The notes below the pieces were generated by a model. The model ran no database searches and had not been told where the DNA came from. It saw only the letters and a list, made by a program, of their open reading frames with translations. A DNA stretch of 5,028 bases from Pseudomonadota bacterium (GTDB lineage: Bacteria; Pseudomonadota; Gammaproteobacteria; Burkholderiales; Methylophilaceae): the NCBI GenBank assembly GCA_029549705.1, contig JAKPIR010000258.1:1-5028 (forward strand), written 5' to 3'. Made by a program: the position numbers and the translations under genes. Of this stretch, positions 1-5,028 are shown in pieces. Each line of letters opens with the position of its first letter. The stretch's first letter is position 1.

Positions 1-1
1 C

Positions 2-64
2 AAAACCGTCAAAGTCAACACCGTTAAAACCGGCACAGATGACGGCGAATGGGAAGAGTTTTAA
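2..64 (+). CDS. Methyl-accepting chemotaxis protein, C-terminal tail (partial)
   Basis: Only the last 20 codons of a gene entering from the left edge are present; they read KTVKVNTVKTGTDDGEWEEF and end in TAA at 62-64. The final five residues, EWEEF, fit the xWxxF pentapeptide that ends many chemoreceptors (NWETF in E. coli Tar and Tsr). In that family the pentapeptide tethers the methyltransferase CheR and the methylesterase CheB for adaptation. The preceding Thr/Lys/Gly/Asp stretch resembles the flexible linker that joins the signalling coiled coil to the pentapeptide. The receptor body, sensor domain and ligand lie outside the window. The call rests on this short motif, its exact C-terminal position, and the terminator that follows. 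Another protein with a chance WxxF end cannot be excluded. Confidence 0.72.
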   Translation, partial: KTVKVNTVKTGTDDGEWEEF

Positions 65-70
65 GCCGAG

Positions 71-94
71 AAAACACGAAAACCAGCGTGTTTT
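71..94 (+). terminator. Small hairpin just after the chemoreceptor stop
   Basis: AAAACACG (71-78) and CGTGTTTT (87-94) form a perfect 8-bp inverted repeat with an 8-base loop, starting six bases after the stop codon. Half the stem is A-T pairs, and its 3' arm supplies the only T run. It could be a weak first terminator or a 3'-end stabilising hairpin in front of the stronger one at 114-159. The repeat is seen directly; the role is inferred. Confidence 0.35.
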
Positions 95-113
95 AACCCA
101 CAACCTTTTTTGA

Positions 114-159
114 TGCCCTGCAAGCCAAGTAAATAAAGGCTTGCAGGGTAGTGTTTTTT
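114..159 (+). terminator. Rho-independent terminator of the chemoreceptor gene
   Basis: The arms CCCTGCAAGCC (116-126) and GGCTTGCAGGG (138-148) pair perfectly over 11 bp. A G-T wobble and a T-A pair extend the stem to 114-150. The 11-base loop is AT-rich, and a run of six T follows at 154-159. The order stem, loop, T run ends transcription on the + strand, that is, of the gene stopping at 64. No T run lies on the other side when read on the - strand, so it is probably one-directional. It separates the chemoreceptor from the downstream GGDEF-EAL gene, which therefore needs its own promoter. Confidence 0.9.
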
Positions 160-256
160 GCTCGGGCGAATTTAGTCAGCTAAAACAGTTAGTTTGAAAA
201 TGAAAAATGCTACTTGTAATTGCATGAATTGCGTCTTATTTCAGCGCCTATTGTCA

Positions 257-286
257 TTGTCAGTTTGCCGGCGTGAGGCGTATTAT
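257..286 (+). promoter_or_regulatory. Candidate sigma-70 promoter for the GGDEF-EAL gene
   Basis: TTGTCA (257-262) matches the -35 consensus TTGACA at five of six positions. TATTAT (281-286) matches TATAAT at five of six, with an 18-base spacer. Transcription would begin near base 293 and leave a leader of about 25 bases before the start codon. The hexamer TTGTCA occurs twice back to back (251-262), so an alternative -35 with a poor 24-base spacing also exists. Placement between a strong terminator and a start codon supports the call; no experimental evidence is available here. Confidence 0.5.
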
Positions 287-317
287 GCTTTTAACTTGCC
301 GCCCGAATGGTATTTAA

Positions 318-2234
318 ATGCGCATGAATAAACAAAATCAATATTTATGGCTGGTACTCACTTGCTGCATTTTTGTGGGCGAGTTGCTCATTATGCTGAT
401 GTTGCACAATTTGCCTACCTTGAATCCGTGGGTGGAATCACTGCTTGATGCAACTTTGCTATCGCTATTTGTTGCGGTGTTGATGTATGTTTTTGTGTTT
501 CGTAACATGAAAAAATCTATTGAAGATATTTCAAAGGCCGAAGAAGAATTGCGTTTGGTTTCAGTTGCTTTTGAAATGCAAGAAGCGATTATGATTACCG
601 ACGTCAATGCCAATATTTTGCGCGTTAATAAAGCATTTGAAAAAATTACCGGCTACACCGAGCAAGAAGTGATAGGGAAAAACCCACGCATTTTAAGTTC
701 TGGCATGCATGACCGTGACTTTTACAGAAAAATGTGGAATGACTTGCTTCATGACGGTATTTGGAAAGGTGAAATGTGGGATAGAGGCAAAAATGGTGAA
801 ATTTATTCCAAACTTGCCACGATATCAGCAGTAAAAAATGATAAAAATGAAACCGTGCAATATGTGGCGGCCTTTACAGACAACACCGCACATAAAAAGG
901 CAGAGAATGAGATTTATCGCTTAGCGTTTTACGATGCGCTAACGGGCTTGCCAAACCGCAGATTGTTGCTTGATCGCTTGAGCGTTGCGCTCTCGAGCTC
1001 TGCGCGTAGTCAGTTATATGGCGCGTTGATTTTTTTAGATTTAGATAATTTCAAAACGCTAAACGACACACTCGGCCATTACTATGGTGACATGCTGCTG
1101 GTAGAAGTGGCAAAGCGCCTCAAAGCGAGTGTACGTGAAATGGATACGGTAGCGCGTTTAGGTGGCGACGAGTTTGTGGTATTGCTTGAAGATTTAGCCG
1201 CAAACCAGCAAGAAGCCACGCGAAAAGTGGCACAAATTGCAGAAAAATTACGCATTAAAATCGCCACACCATACCAGCTGAACGAAAATATCCGTCACAG
1301 TAGCCCAAGCATAGGCGTGTGCATGTTTTATGGCAATCAAGTGAGCGTAGACGATTTGTTGAAATATGCTGATATGGCGATGTATCAAGCAAAAAACGCG
1401 GGCAGAAACCGTATACGCTTTTTTGACCCGCACATGCAGCAATTGGTTGAAACACGAGCCTTGATGGAGGCCGATTTGCGTAGTGCAATCAACGGCCAAC
1501 AACTAAGCCTTTATTACCAAGTGCAGCTAGACCAAACCATGCAGCCGATAGGCGCGGAAGCGCTACTGCGCTGGCAGCACCCAACCCGTGGTTTTGTGTC
1601 CCCGGTTGATTTTATTCAGATTGCAGAAGAAAGTTCGTTAATCTTAGATATTGGTGATTGGGTGCTGGAGACGGCTTGCCAGCAGTTGGCGCGCTGGAGT
1701 CAGTTTGAAAAAACGCGGCATTTAGTATTGGCAATCAACATTAGTGCACAGCAATTTATGCAAACTGATTTTGTTGAACATGTGGCAACCTCGGTTAAGG
1801 CGAACCAAATCAACCCGGCATGCTTAAAACTTGAGTTAACTGAAAGTGTCGCGTTAGGTGGCTTAGATATTGTGGTAACAAAAATGCTGGCATTGAAGCA
1901 TGGCATCGGTGTGACCTTGTCGCTGGATGACTTTGGCACAGGTTACTCCTCCCTGTCTTATTTGAAAAAATTGCCATTTAATCAAATTAAAATTGACCGC
2001 AGTTTTGTGCGCGATATGCTAACAGATGCCAGTGACGCCATGATGGTGAAAAATATTATTGATATGACCCATAACTTTGGCATGCAAGTAATCGCAGAAG
2101 GGGTTGAAACCGAACAGCAACTGGCCTTGTTGCGCGAGTACGGTTGTATGTCATACCAAGGTTATTTGTTTAGCAAACCATTGCCAATAAACGAATTTGA
2201 ACTGCTTTTAACGAGCGTAGCCAAGACTGAGTGA
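318..2234 (+). CDS. Membrane PAS-GGDEF-EAL cyclic-di-GMP cyclase/phosphodiesterase
   Basis: This complete 638-residue inner-membrane signalling protein probably makes and breaks down cyclic di-GMP. Two hydrophobic segments (about 9-30 and 42-61) flank a periplasmic turn of only about a dozen residues, so sensing is probably cytoplasmic. A short helical linker leads to a PAS domain with PAC tail (about 80-195, including the ITGYTEQEVIGKNP stretch). The GGDEF domain (about 200-370) has GGDEF at 282-286, metal ligand D241, N249 and D250. The inhibitory I-site RxxD is at 273-276, exactly five residues before GGDEF. The EAL domain (about 380-632) has E414 (EALLRW), N474, E506, D537-D538 (DDFGTGYSS), K558, E594 and Q614, equivalent to the known metal-binding and catalytic set. 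Both activities therefore look intact, though many such hybrids use only one. No clear Shine-Dalgarno sequence precedes ATG 318; ATG 324 (Met3) is an equally possible start. The PAS ligand cannot be told from sequence. Confidence 0.95.
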   Translation: MRMNKQNQYLWLVLTCCIFVGELLIMLMLHNLPTLNPWVESLLDATLLSLFVAVLMYVFVFRNMKKSIEDISKAEEELRLVSVAFEMQEAIMITDVNANILRVNKAFEKITGYTEQEVIGKNPRILSSGMHDRDFYRKMWNDLLHDGIWKGEMWDRGKNGEIYSKLATISAVKNDKNETVQYVAAFTDNTAHKKAENEIYRLAFYDALTGLPNRRLLLDRLSVALSSSARSQLYGALIFLDLDNFKTLNDTLGHYYGDMLLVEVAKRLKASVREMDTVARLGGDEFVVLLEDLAANQQEATRKVAQIAEKLRIKIATPYQLNENIRHSSPSIGVCMFYGNQVSVDDLLKYADMAMYQAKNAGRNRIRFFDPHMQQLVETRALMEADLRSAINGQQLSLYYQVQLDQTMQPIGAEALLRWQHPTRGFVSPVDFIQIAEESSLILDIGDWVLETACQQLARWSQFEKTRHLVLAINISAQQFMQTDFVEHVATSVKANQINPACLKLELTESVALGGLDIVVTKMLALKHGIGVTLSLDDFGTGYSSLSYLKKLPFNQIKIDRSFVRDMLTDASDAMMVKNIIDMTHNFGMQVIAEGVETEQQLALLREYGCMSYQGYLFSKPLPINEFELLLTSVAKTE

Positions 2235-2236
2235 AA

Positions 2237-2269
2237 ATGAGTGAGCTGCAACAGTCGCAACTCACTCAT
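2237..2269. terminator. Hairpin between convergent genes, likely shared terminator
   Basis: ATGAGTGAG (2237-2245) and CTCACTCAT (2261-2269) form a perfect 9-bp stem. Three further pairs inside it (TGC 2247-2249 with GCA 2257-2259) lie beyond one C/A mismatch. It sits between the GGDEF-EAL stop (2234) and the PepSY gene stop (2279), which face each other. On the - strand it is followed by a short TTTT run; on the + strand only by a broken T-rich stretch (TTATTCTTT). It probably works best for the PepSY gene and partly for the other. The hairpin is clear; the termination strength is inferred. Confidence 0.6.
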
Positions 2270-2278
2270 GGTCATGCC

Positions 2279-2809
2279 TTATTCTTTACCTATTTGGTAT
2301 ACTTCTTCTTCGTGTTCAAGTACTTTACCCGTAATCGCATCAACTTCTACTTCAATTTCTTTGCCATCAGCCGTTTTGATATCAAACTCGTAAGATGGGT
2401 TGCCATCAGATTCGATAGAGTATTCTTTTTCAACCACTGTGCCTGGAAAAGCCGCTAAAGCAGTTTTTTCTGCATCTGCTTCGCTTACTTTTGCCTTGTC
2501 TTTAAAAGCTGGCACATTAGCATCAGCAACTTCAACTTCTTCTTCAATAATTTTGCCAGTAATCGCACTAACTTCTACTTCATATTCAGCGCCATCTGCA
2601 GCTCTAATATCAAATTCGTAATGAGGTTTACCTTTTGATAATTCAAGTTCTACAGTTTCTACGTCACCAGGGTGCTTAGCAAGTGCTGTTTTTAAAGCCT
2701 TTTCAAAGCTGACTTTAGTTTTAGGGATTTTTAATTCTGCAGAGGCGATGCCAGCTGTCAATGAGAGAGCAGCTGCAATAGCGGCTGATAATAATAAGTT
2801 GTTTTTCAT
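2279..2809 (-). CDS. Secreted protein with two tandem PepSY domains
   Basis: This 176-residue protein begins at ATG 2807-2809. GGAG stands eight bases upstream, and the first 24 residues form a typical Sec signal peptide: MKNN, a hydrophobic Leu/Ala core, then cleavage predicted after ASA (22-24). The mature part is two copies of a PepSY-type repeat, about 33-94 and 108-170. Each runs from KVS and an alanine-rich helix, through YEFDI and an ADG turn, to EVxAITGK followed by an acidic tail. The second copy is longer by one residue. PepSY domains are known from propeptides of M4 peptidases and many periplasmic proteins, where they are thought to inhibit peptidases or bind partners; no enzyme activity is expected. 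The mature chain is strongly acidic (many Glu, few Arg), so cation or polycation binding is possible, but this is speculation. It is probably periplasmic, with no lipobox or membrane anchor. It has its own candidate promoter and is probably monocistronic. The partner is unknown. Confidence 0.88.
   Translation of the reverse strand: MKNNLLLSAAIAAALSLTAGIASAELKIPKTKVSFEKALKTALAKHPGDVETVELELSKGKPHYEFDIRAADGAEYEVEVSAITGKIIEEEVEVADANVPAFKDKAKVSEADAEKTALAAFPGTVVEKEYSIESDGNPSYEFDIKTADGKEIEVEVDAITGKVLEHEEEVYQIGKE
2300..2713 (-). repeat. Internal duplication within the PepSY gene
   Basis: The two PepSY units of the gene are encoded at 2528-2713 (first) and 2300-2488 (second), about 225-228 bases apart. 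The likeness is visible in DNA as well as protein. Comparing 2552-2620 with 2324-2392 base by base by hand gives 54 identities in 69. This covers the YEFDI to AITGK segment. The similarity suggests an in-gene tandem duplication followed by divergence. Selection for the same motif could also keep the two segments alike. Confidence 0.85.
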
Positions 2810-2817
2810 AGTTAAAG

Positions 2818-2821
2818 CTCC
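2818..2821 (-). promoter_or_regulatory. Ribosome binding site deciding the PepSY gene start
   Basis: On the - strand GGAG lies eight bases before ATG 2809. This fixes the start at the signal-peptide methionine rather than at an in-frame ATG 26 codons upstream (2885-2887). The upstream alternative would put Cys- and Ile-rich, non-signal-like residues before the signal peptide. It would also place the candidate promoter's -10 element across the start codon. Confidence 0.8.
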
Positions 2822-2877
2822 ATTTTTGATGATAATAATCAGTGTGGCTAAAGATTTTGTCTTGTCCACACATGTAC

Positions 2878-2886
2878 ATTCTATCA
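2878..2886 (-). promoter_or_regulatory. Candidate extended -10 promoter of the PepSY gene
   Basis: Read on the - strand this is TGATAGAAT: a TAGAAT hexamer (five of six to TATAAT) preceded by the TGn extension that can replace a good -35. No convincing TTGACA stands 17 bases upstream, which suits an extended -10 promoter. Transcription would begin near 2870-2871, giving a leader of about 60 bases. A weaker alternative is TTGTTT with TTATAT, about 18 bases apart and slightly further upstream. Confidence 0.4.
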
Positions 2887-2896
2887 AAAATTGATA
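2882..2896. repeat. 15-base palindrome at the PepSY promoter
   Basis: TATCAA (2882-2887), spacer AAA, TTGATA (2891-2896) is a perfect 6-bp dyad that overlaps the predicted -10 element of the PepSY gene. A dimeric regulator bound here would block RNA polymerase, so it is a possible operator. TTGATA also occurs at 2975-2980, and a related TTGATTGATA at 2956-2965. AT-rich DNA makes short dyads common, so the regulatory reading is tentative. Confidence 0.35.
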
Positions 2897-2925
2897 TAAC
2901 TAGAAATAATTAAAATCAAACAAGT

Positions 2926-2980
2926 TATCACTGTTTGGTTGTATAAGACCATATTTTGATTGATAACAACCAAATTGATA
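2926..2980. repeat. Imperfect inverted repeat between hpnE and the PepSY gene
   Basis: TTTGGTTGT (2934-2942) and ACAACCAAA (2966-2974) are perfect 9-bp inverted arms separated by 23 bases. Beyond an uneven bulge (CTG on one side, T on the other) the outer arms TATCA (2926-2930) and TGATA (2976-2980) also pair. It lies 11 bases after the hpnE stop. No T run follows on the - strand, so it is not a standard terminator. It could be a 3'-end mRNA structure of hpnE or a distal regulator site for the PepSY gene. Confidence 0.45.
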
Positions 2981-2990
2981 CAAATTAAAG

Positions 2991-4310
2991 TTAGTTAATT
3001 AAATTGGCACAGGCAATACCACTTCTGATGGCACCTTCAATGGTAGATGGATAATCTGCATAAGTGTAATCGCCCGCCAAAAACAAGTTTGGCTGAACCG
3101 TTTTGTTGGAGGGTCTGGCCAAATTTGGAACGCACGAAAAAGTAGCGCGCTTTTCAGCAATCACTTTATTCCACAACGGTTTAGGCAAATGCGGAAATAC
3201 CTGATGCAATTCATTGGCTACCTTGAGGGCCAATTCTTCATGGCTAAGCTGTTGATGAACGCCGCTGGCGCTCACCACCACCGCCACTAAGCCTTTTTGA
3301 CCGCATAACTGGCCTTTATCAAAGGCCCATTGGCTTATGTTTTTTGTAAACCCTGTCATAATATTGGGCAATTTGATGTCGGCTGGGTATTGCAAATAAA
3401 TCGTGAAAATGGGCTGATAACCAAAAGACTCCGTCACAACCAAAGTATTTTGTAATTTTGGAAAAGCAGTCAACAAGTTATTTAACCGCGACGGCGGCGT
3501 TGCAATAATGACATGGCTAAACGCAAGGTGCTCATCGCCTGTAGTGACCGTATATTGACCATCATTTTCCATTTTTAATTTGCGCACGCGACTATCGAGC
3601 TTGATGGTGCCGCCTTTAGCCTGAATGTATTGCGAAAGCGGGTTGGCAATGATTTTTGATAAATCTAATTTTGGAATTAAAAAATCACTATTTTTTTTGC
3701 TGCCGGTAAAGCTGTCACGCAACACATTTAAAAAAATACGCGTACTTGCCACGGCAATCGGTGTGTTGAGTGCCGCCAGGCATAACGGCTCCCAAAGCAC
3801 TTCAATTAATTTTGCATTTTGATTTTTAGATGTCAAAAACGCTTCTAATGCGGTATCGGTTGCGATTTGATAACCGTTCATTTTAAGTTGCGCCATTAAC
3901 TTAATGGCCGCAGCACGCTCAGAAAAACTTAAGCCTTCGCAGCCAAACAGCCCAAATAATAAATTAAGCGGCGCGGGTAAAAGTGACTCAGACTTTAATA
4001 AAAAATCAGGTGTACTAGAAACAGAATGCAAATTGATTTTTAATGGCAGGCGTAGAAATGCTTCGGCTTCATCAACGCCCGCTTTGTTGAGCAAGTCTAG
4101 GGTTTCACGGTAGGCGCCTAATAAAATATGTTGGCCGTTATCCAGCACGTACATCAGGCTGTTATTTTCAACCAACACCGTGCGTGCGCGGCCACCCAAA
4201 TGCGGGCTGGCTTCAAACAGTGTGACAGCATAGCCGCGTTCGGTAAGCGTAGCTGCCGCACTAAGCCCGGCGCAGCCGCCGCCAATGATGGCAACATGCG
4301 CTTTGCTCAT
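2991..4310 (-). CDS. hpnE: Hydroxysqualene dehydroxylase HpnE (squalene-associated FAD enzyme)
   Basis: This complete 439-residue flavoprotein is predicted to remove the hydroxyl of hydroxysqualene to give squalene, the last step of the bacterial HpnC-HpnD-HpnE route to hopanoids. The N-terminus is an FAD-binding Rossmann fold: VAIIGGGCAGLSAA (6-19) with the GxGxxG-type loop at 10-15, E33 for the ribose, and GGRAR at 39-43. DNGQHILLGAY (57-67) and PLCLAALNTP (in the middle) are stretches I recognise from HpnE proteins. The C-terminal FAD motif is LAGDYTYADYPSTIEGA (411-427), ending close to the stop as usual. Length agrees with the family (about 420-450). It starts 28 bases after the hpnD stop, so the two are probably one transcript. 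GGTGAT at 4317-4322 is a plausible ribosome site. Similarity to phytoene desaturases is expected, but pairing with hpnD and the DNGQH stretch favour HpnE. The enzyme is probably membrane-associated because its substrate is a lipid. Confidence 0.93.
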   Translation of the reverse strand: MSKAHVAIIGGGCAGLSAAATLTERGYAVTLFEASPHLGGRARTVLVENNSLMYVLDNGQHILLGAYRETLDLLNKAGVDEAEAFLRLPLKINLHSVSSTPDFLLKSESLLPAPLNLLFGLFGCEGLSFSERAAAIKLMAQLKMNGYQIATDTALEAFLTSKNQNAKLIEVLWEPLCLAALNTPIAVASTRIFLNVLRDSFTGSKKNSDFLIPKLDLSKIIANPLSQYIQAKGGTIKLDSRVRKLKMENDGQYTVTTGDEHLAFSHVIIATPPSRLNNLLTAFPKLQNTLVVTESFGYQPIFTIYLQYPADIKLPNIMTGFTKNISQWAFDKGQLCGQKGLVAVVVSASGVHQQLSHEELALKVANELHQVFPHLPKPLWNKVIAEKRATFSCVPNLARPSNKTVQPNLFLAGDYTYADYPSTIEGAIRSGIACANLIN

Positions 4311-4316
4311 GAGGTC

Positions 4317-4322
4317 ATCACC
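4317..4322 (-). promoter_or_regulatory. Ribosome binding site of hpnE
   Basis: In the short gap after hpnD the - strand reads GGTGAT, six bases before ATG 4310. It pairs with the GGAGGTGAT-complementary part of the 16S rRNA end, although the classical GGAG core is missing. No other start in the hpnE frame lies nearby, so the site supports the chosen start. Confidence 0.55.
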
Positions 4323-4338
4323 ATGCTGGCTATGAAAA

Positions 4339-5028
4339 TTATCGAGTTTTTAACCATACGGACAGTGCCAAAAAAAGTTTTCGTAATGTACCAAGAGAGG
4401 TGCGCGAGTTCAATACTTTTTCGGCGCCATCTTTTTTAATTTCTCGCAACAGTGTGCGGTAAATGGCCGCCATCATGAGGCCAACGCGCTGGCTTTTTCG
4501 GTCTTCTTGTGGGAGTGCATTCAGTGCGCGGTCATAGTAGCTTTCTGCGCGTTCGATTTGAAAATCGAGCAACTGTTTTACTGATTCAGTTTCTTTGCAA
4601 TGAAGAATATCTTCTTCCGAAACATTAAATTTGGCAAGCTCATCTAATGGCAAGTAAATTCTGTTACGGCGCGCGTCCTCACCCACATCACGCGTAATAT
4701 TGGTAAGCTGAAAAGCCATGCCTAAATCATGCGCATATTTGAGTGTTTTGCGGTTGTTAAAACCAAATATTTGCGCTGAAAGTAAACCCACCACGCTAGC
4801 CACGCGGTAACAATACAGTTGCAGTTGCTTAAAGTCTGCGTAGCGATTGAAATTCAAGTCCATTTCCATGCCGTCGATGATTTCCATAAAATGCTCGGCA
4901 GCAAGCTGATAGGTTTGAATCGGCCCCAATAGTGCTTTTGTAATCGGGTGTTGCGGCTGGTTAGCATAAAGGTTTTTAATTTCACCGCGCCACCAGTTTA
5001 ATTTGACTTGCGCTACCTGCAAATCACT
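4339..5028 (-). CDS. hpnD: Presqualene diphosphate synthase HpnD (5' end outside window)
   Basis: The visible 229 residues are the C-terminal four fifths of a trans-isoprenyl diphosphate synthase of the squalene/phytoene synthase family. HpnD joins two farnesyl diphosphates to presqualene diphosphate, which HpnC and then HpnE convert to squalene. The frame stays open to the right edge, and the gene's start is not present; a TTG at 5020-5022 is internal. The visible part begins SDLQVAQVKLNWWRGEI, which in this family directly follows the first Asp-rich motif, so about 50 residues including that motif are cut off. The second Asp-rich motif is present as DVGED (visible residues 114-118), within QLTNITRDVGEDARRNRIYLP. 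YCYRVASVVGLLSAQIFGF is another family stretch. HpnD is favoured over HpnC or phytoene synthase by the adjoining hpnE and by the QVAxxKLxWWR and RDVGEDxRRxRIYLP forms, but the three families are close relatives. Two Mg-binding motifs per active site are the family rule. hpnC probably lies just upstream. Confidence 0.9.
   Translation of the reverse strand, partial: SDLQVAQVKLNWWRGEIKNLYANQPQHPITKALLGPIQTYQLAAEHFMEIIDGMEMDLNFNRYADFKQLQLYCYRVASVVGLLSAQIFGFNNRKTLKYAHDLGMAFQLTNITRDVGEDARRNRIYLPLDELAKFNVSEEDILHCKETESVKQLLDFQIERAESYYDRALNALPQEDRKSQRVGLMMAAIYRTLLREIKKDGAEKVLNSRTSLGTLRKLFLALSVWLKTR

Noticed and set aside
194..220. TTGAAA...TGTAAT as an alternative promoter for the GGDEF-EAL gene
   Set aside because: The spacer is 15 bases and the leader would be about 90 bases; the pair at 257-286 is better in sequence and spacing.
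1082..1939. Several - strand open frames within the GGDEF-EAL gene
   Set aside because: They are shadows of a gene whose catalytic motifs are all intact on the + strand; none has a ribosome site or domain.
2231..2458. Open frame of 75 codons on the + strand after the GGDEF-EAL gene
   Set aside because: It runs antisense through the PepSY gene, reads as Phe-rich low-complexity residues that mirror Glu/Lys codons, and has no family features.
2842..2871. GTGTGG...CCACAC inverted repeat in the PepSY gene leader
   Set aside because: Only six pairs with an 18-base loop; too weak to call a riboswitch or leader structure without covariation.
2872..2879. ATGTACAT palindrome near the predicted PepSY transcription start
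   Set aside because: An eight-base palindrome is expected by chance in AT-rich DNA and has no second copy nearby.
2810..2887. In-frame upward extension of the PepSY gene to ATG 2887 (202 residues)
   Set aside because: The added 26 residues precede a perfect signal peptide, there is no ribosome site before 2887, and GGAG stands correctly before ATG 2809.
4128..4439. Open frame of 103 codons on the + strand across the hpnE/hpnD junction
   Set aside because: It is antisense to two well-supported genes and shows no recognisable domain or ribosome site.
5020..5022. TTG as start codon of hpnD
   Set aside because: The frame is open to the window edge and the residues before it (SD) continue the family pattern; the true start lies outside.

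Overview
The window looks like ordinary chromosomal DNA from a free-living Gram-negative proteobacterium. A betaproteobacterium, perhaps of the Methylophilaceae or a relative, is my best guess. It rests on the moderately AT-leaning base composition, the hpnD-hpnE squalene gene pair, a PAS-GGDEF-EAL protein and a chemoreceptor tail; no marker gene fixes the taxon. I see no mobile element, CRISPR array, rRNA or tRNA.

Layout on the + strand: bases 2-64 are the last 20 codons of a methyl-accepting chemotaxis protein ending in the CheR/CheB-docking pentapeptide EWEEF. A strong intrinsic terminator follows (114-159). A promoter-bearing gap leads to a complete 638-residue membrane PAS-GGDEF-EAL cyclic-di-GMP enzyme (318-2234) in which both catalytic domains and the inhibitory I-site look intact.

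Layout on the - strand, from the right edge: the 3' part of hpnD (presqualene diphosphate synthase, cut by the window edge), then after 28 bases a complete hpnE (FAD-dependent hydroxysqualene dehydroxylase). A 180-base AT-rich gap with several dyad repeats follows, then a 176-residue secreted protein made of two tandem PepSY repeats. That gene converges on the GGDEF-EAL gene, with a 9-bp hairpin between the two stop codons.

Functionally there are two themes. The left side carries signalling genes: chemotaxis and cyclic-di-GMP turnover, both linked to the motile or sessile decision. The right side carries squalene synthesis by the HpnCDE route, the entry to hopanoids; hpnC is not in view and would be expected beyond the right edge. 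The PepSY protein has its own predicted promoter and no evident link to either group. I found no convincing new system. The points most worth checking are the duplicated PepSY protein with a palindrome at its predicted promoter, and a small Cys-rich reading frame overlapping the start of the cyclic-di-GMP gene.
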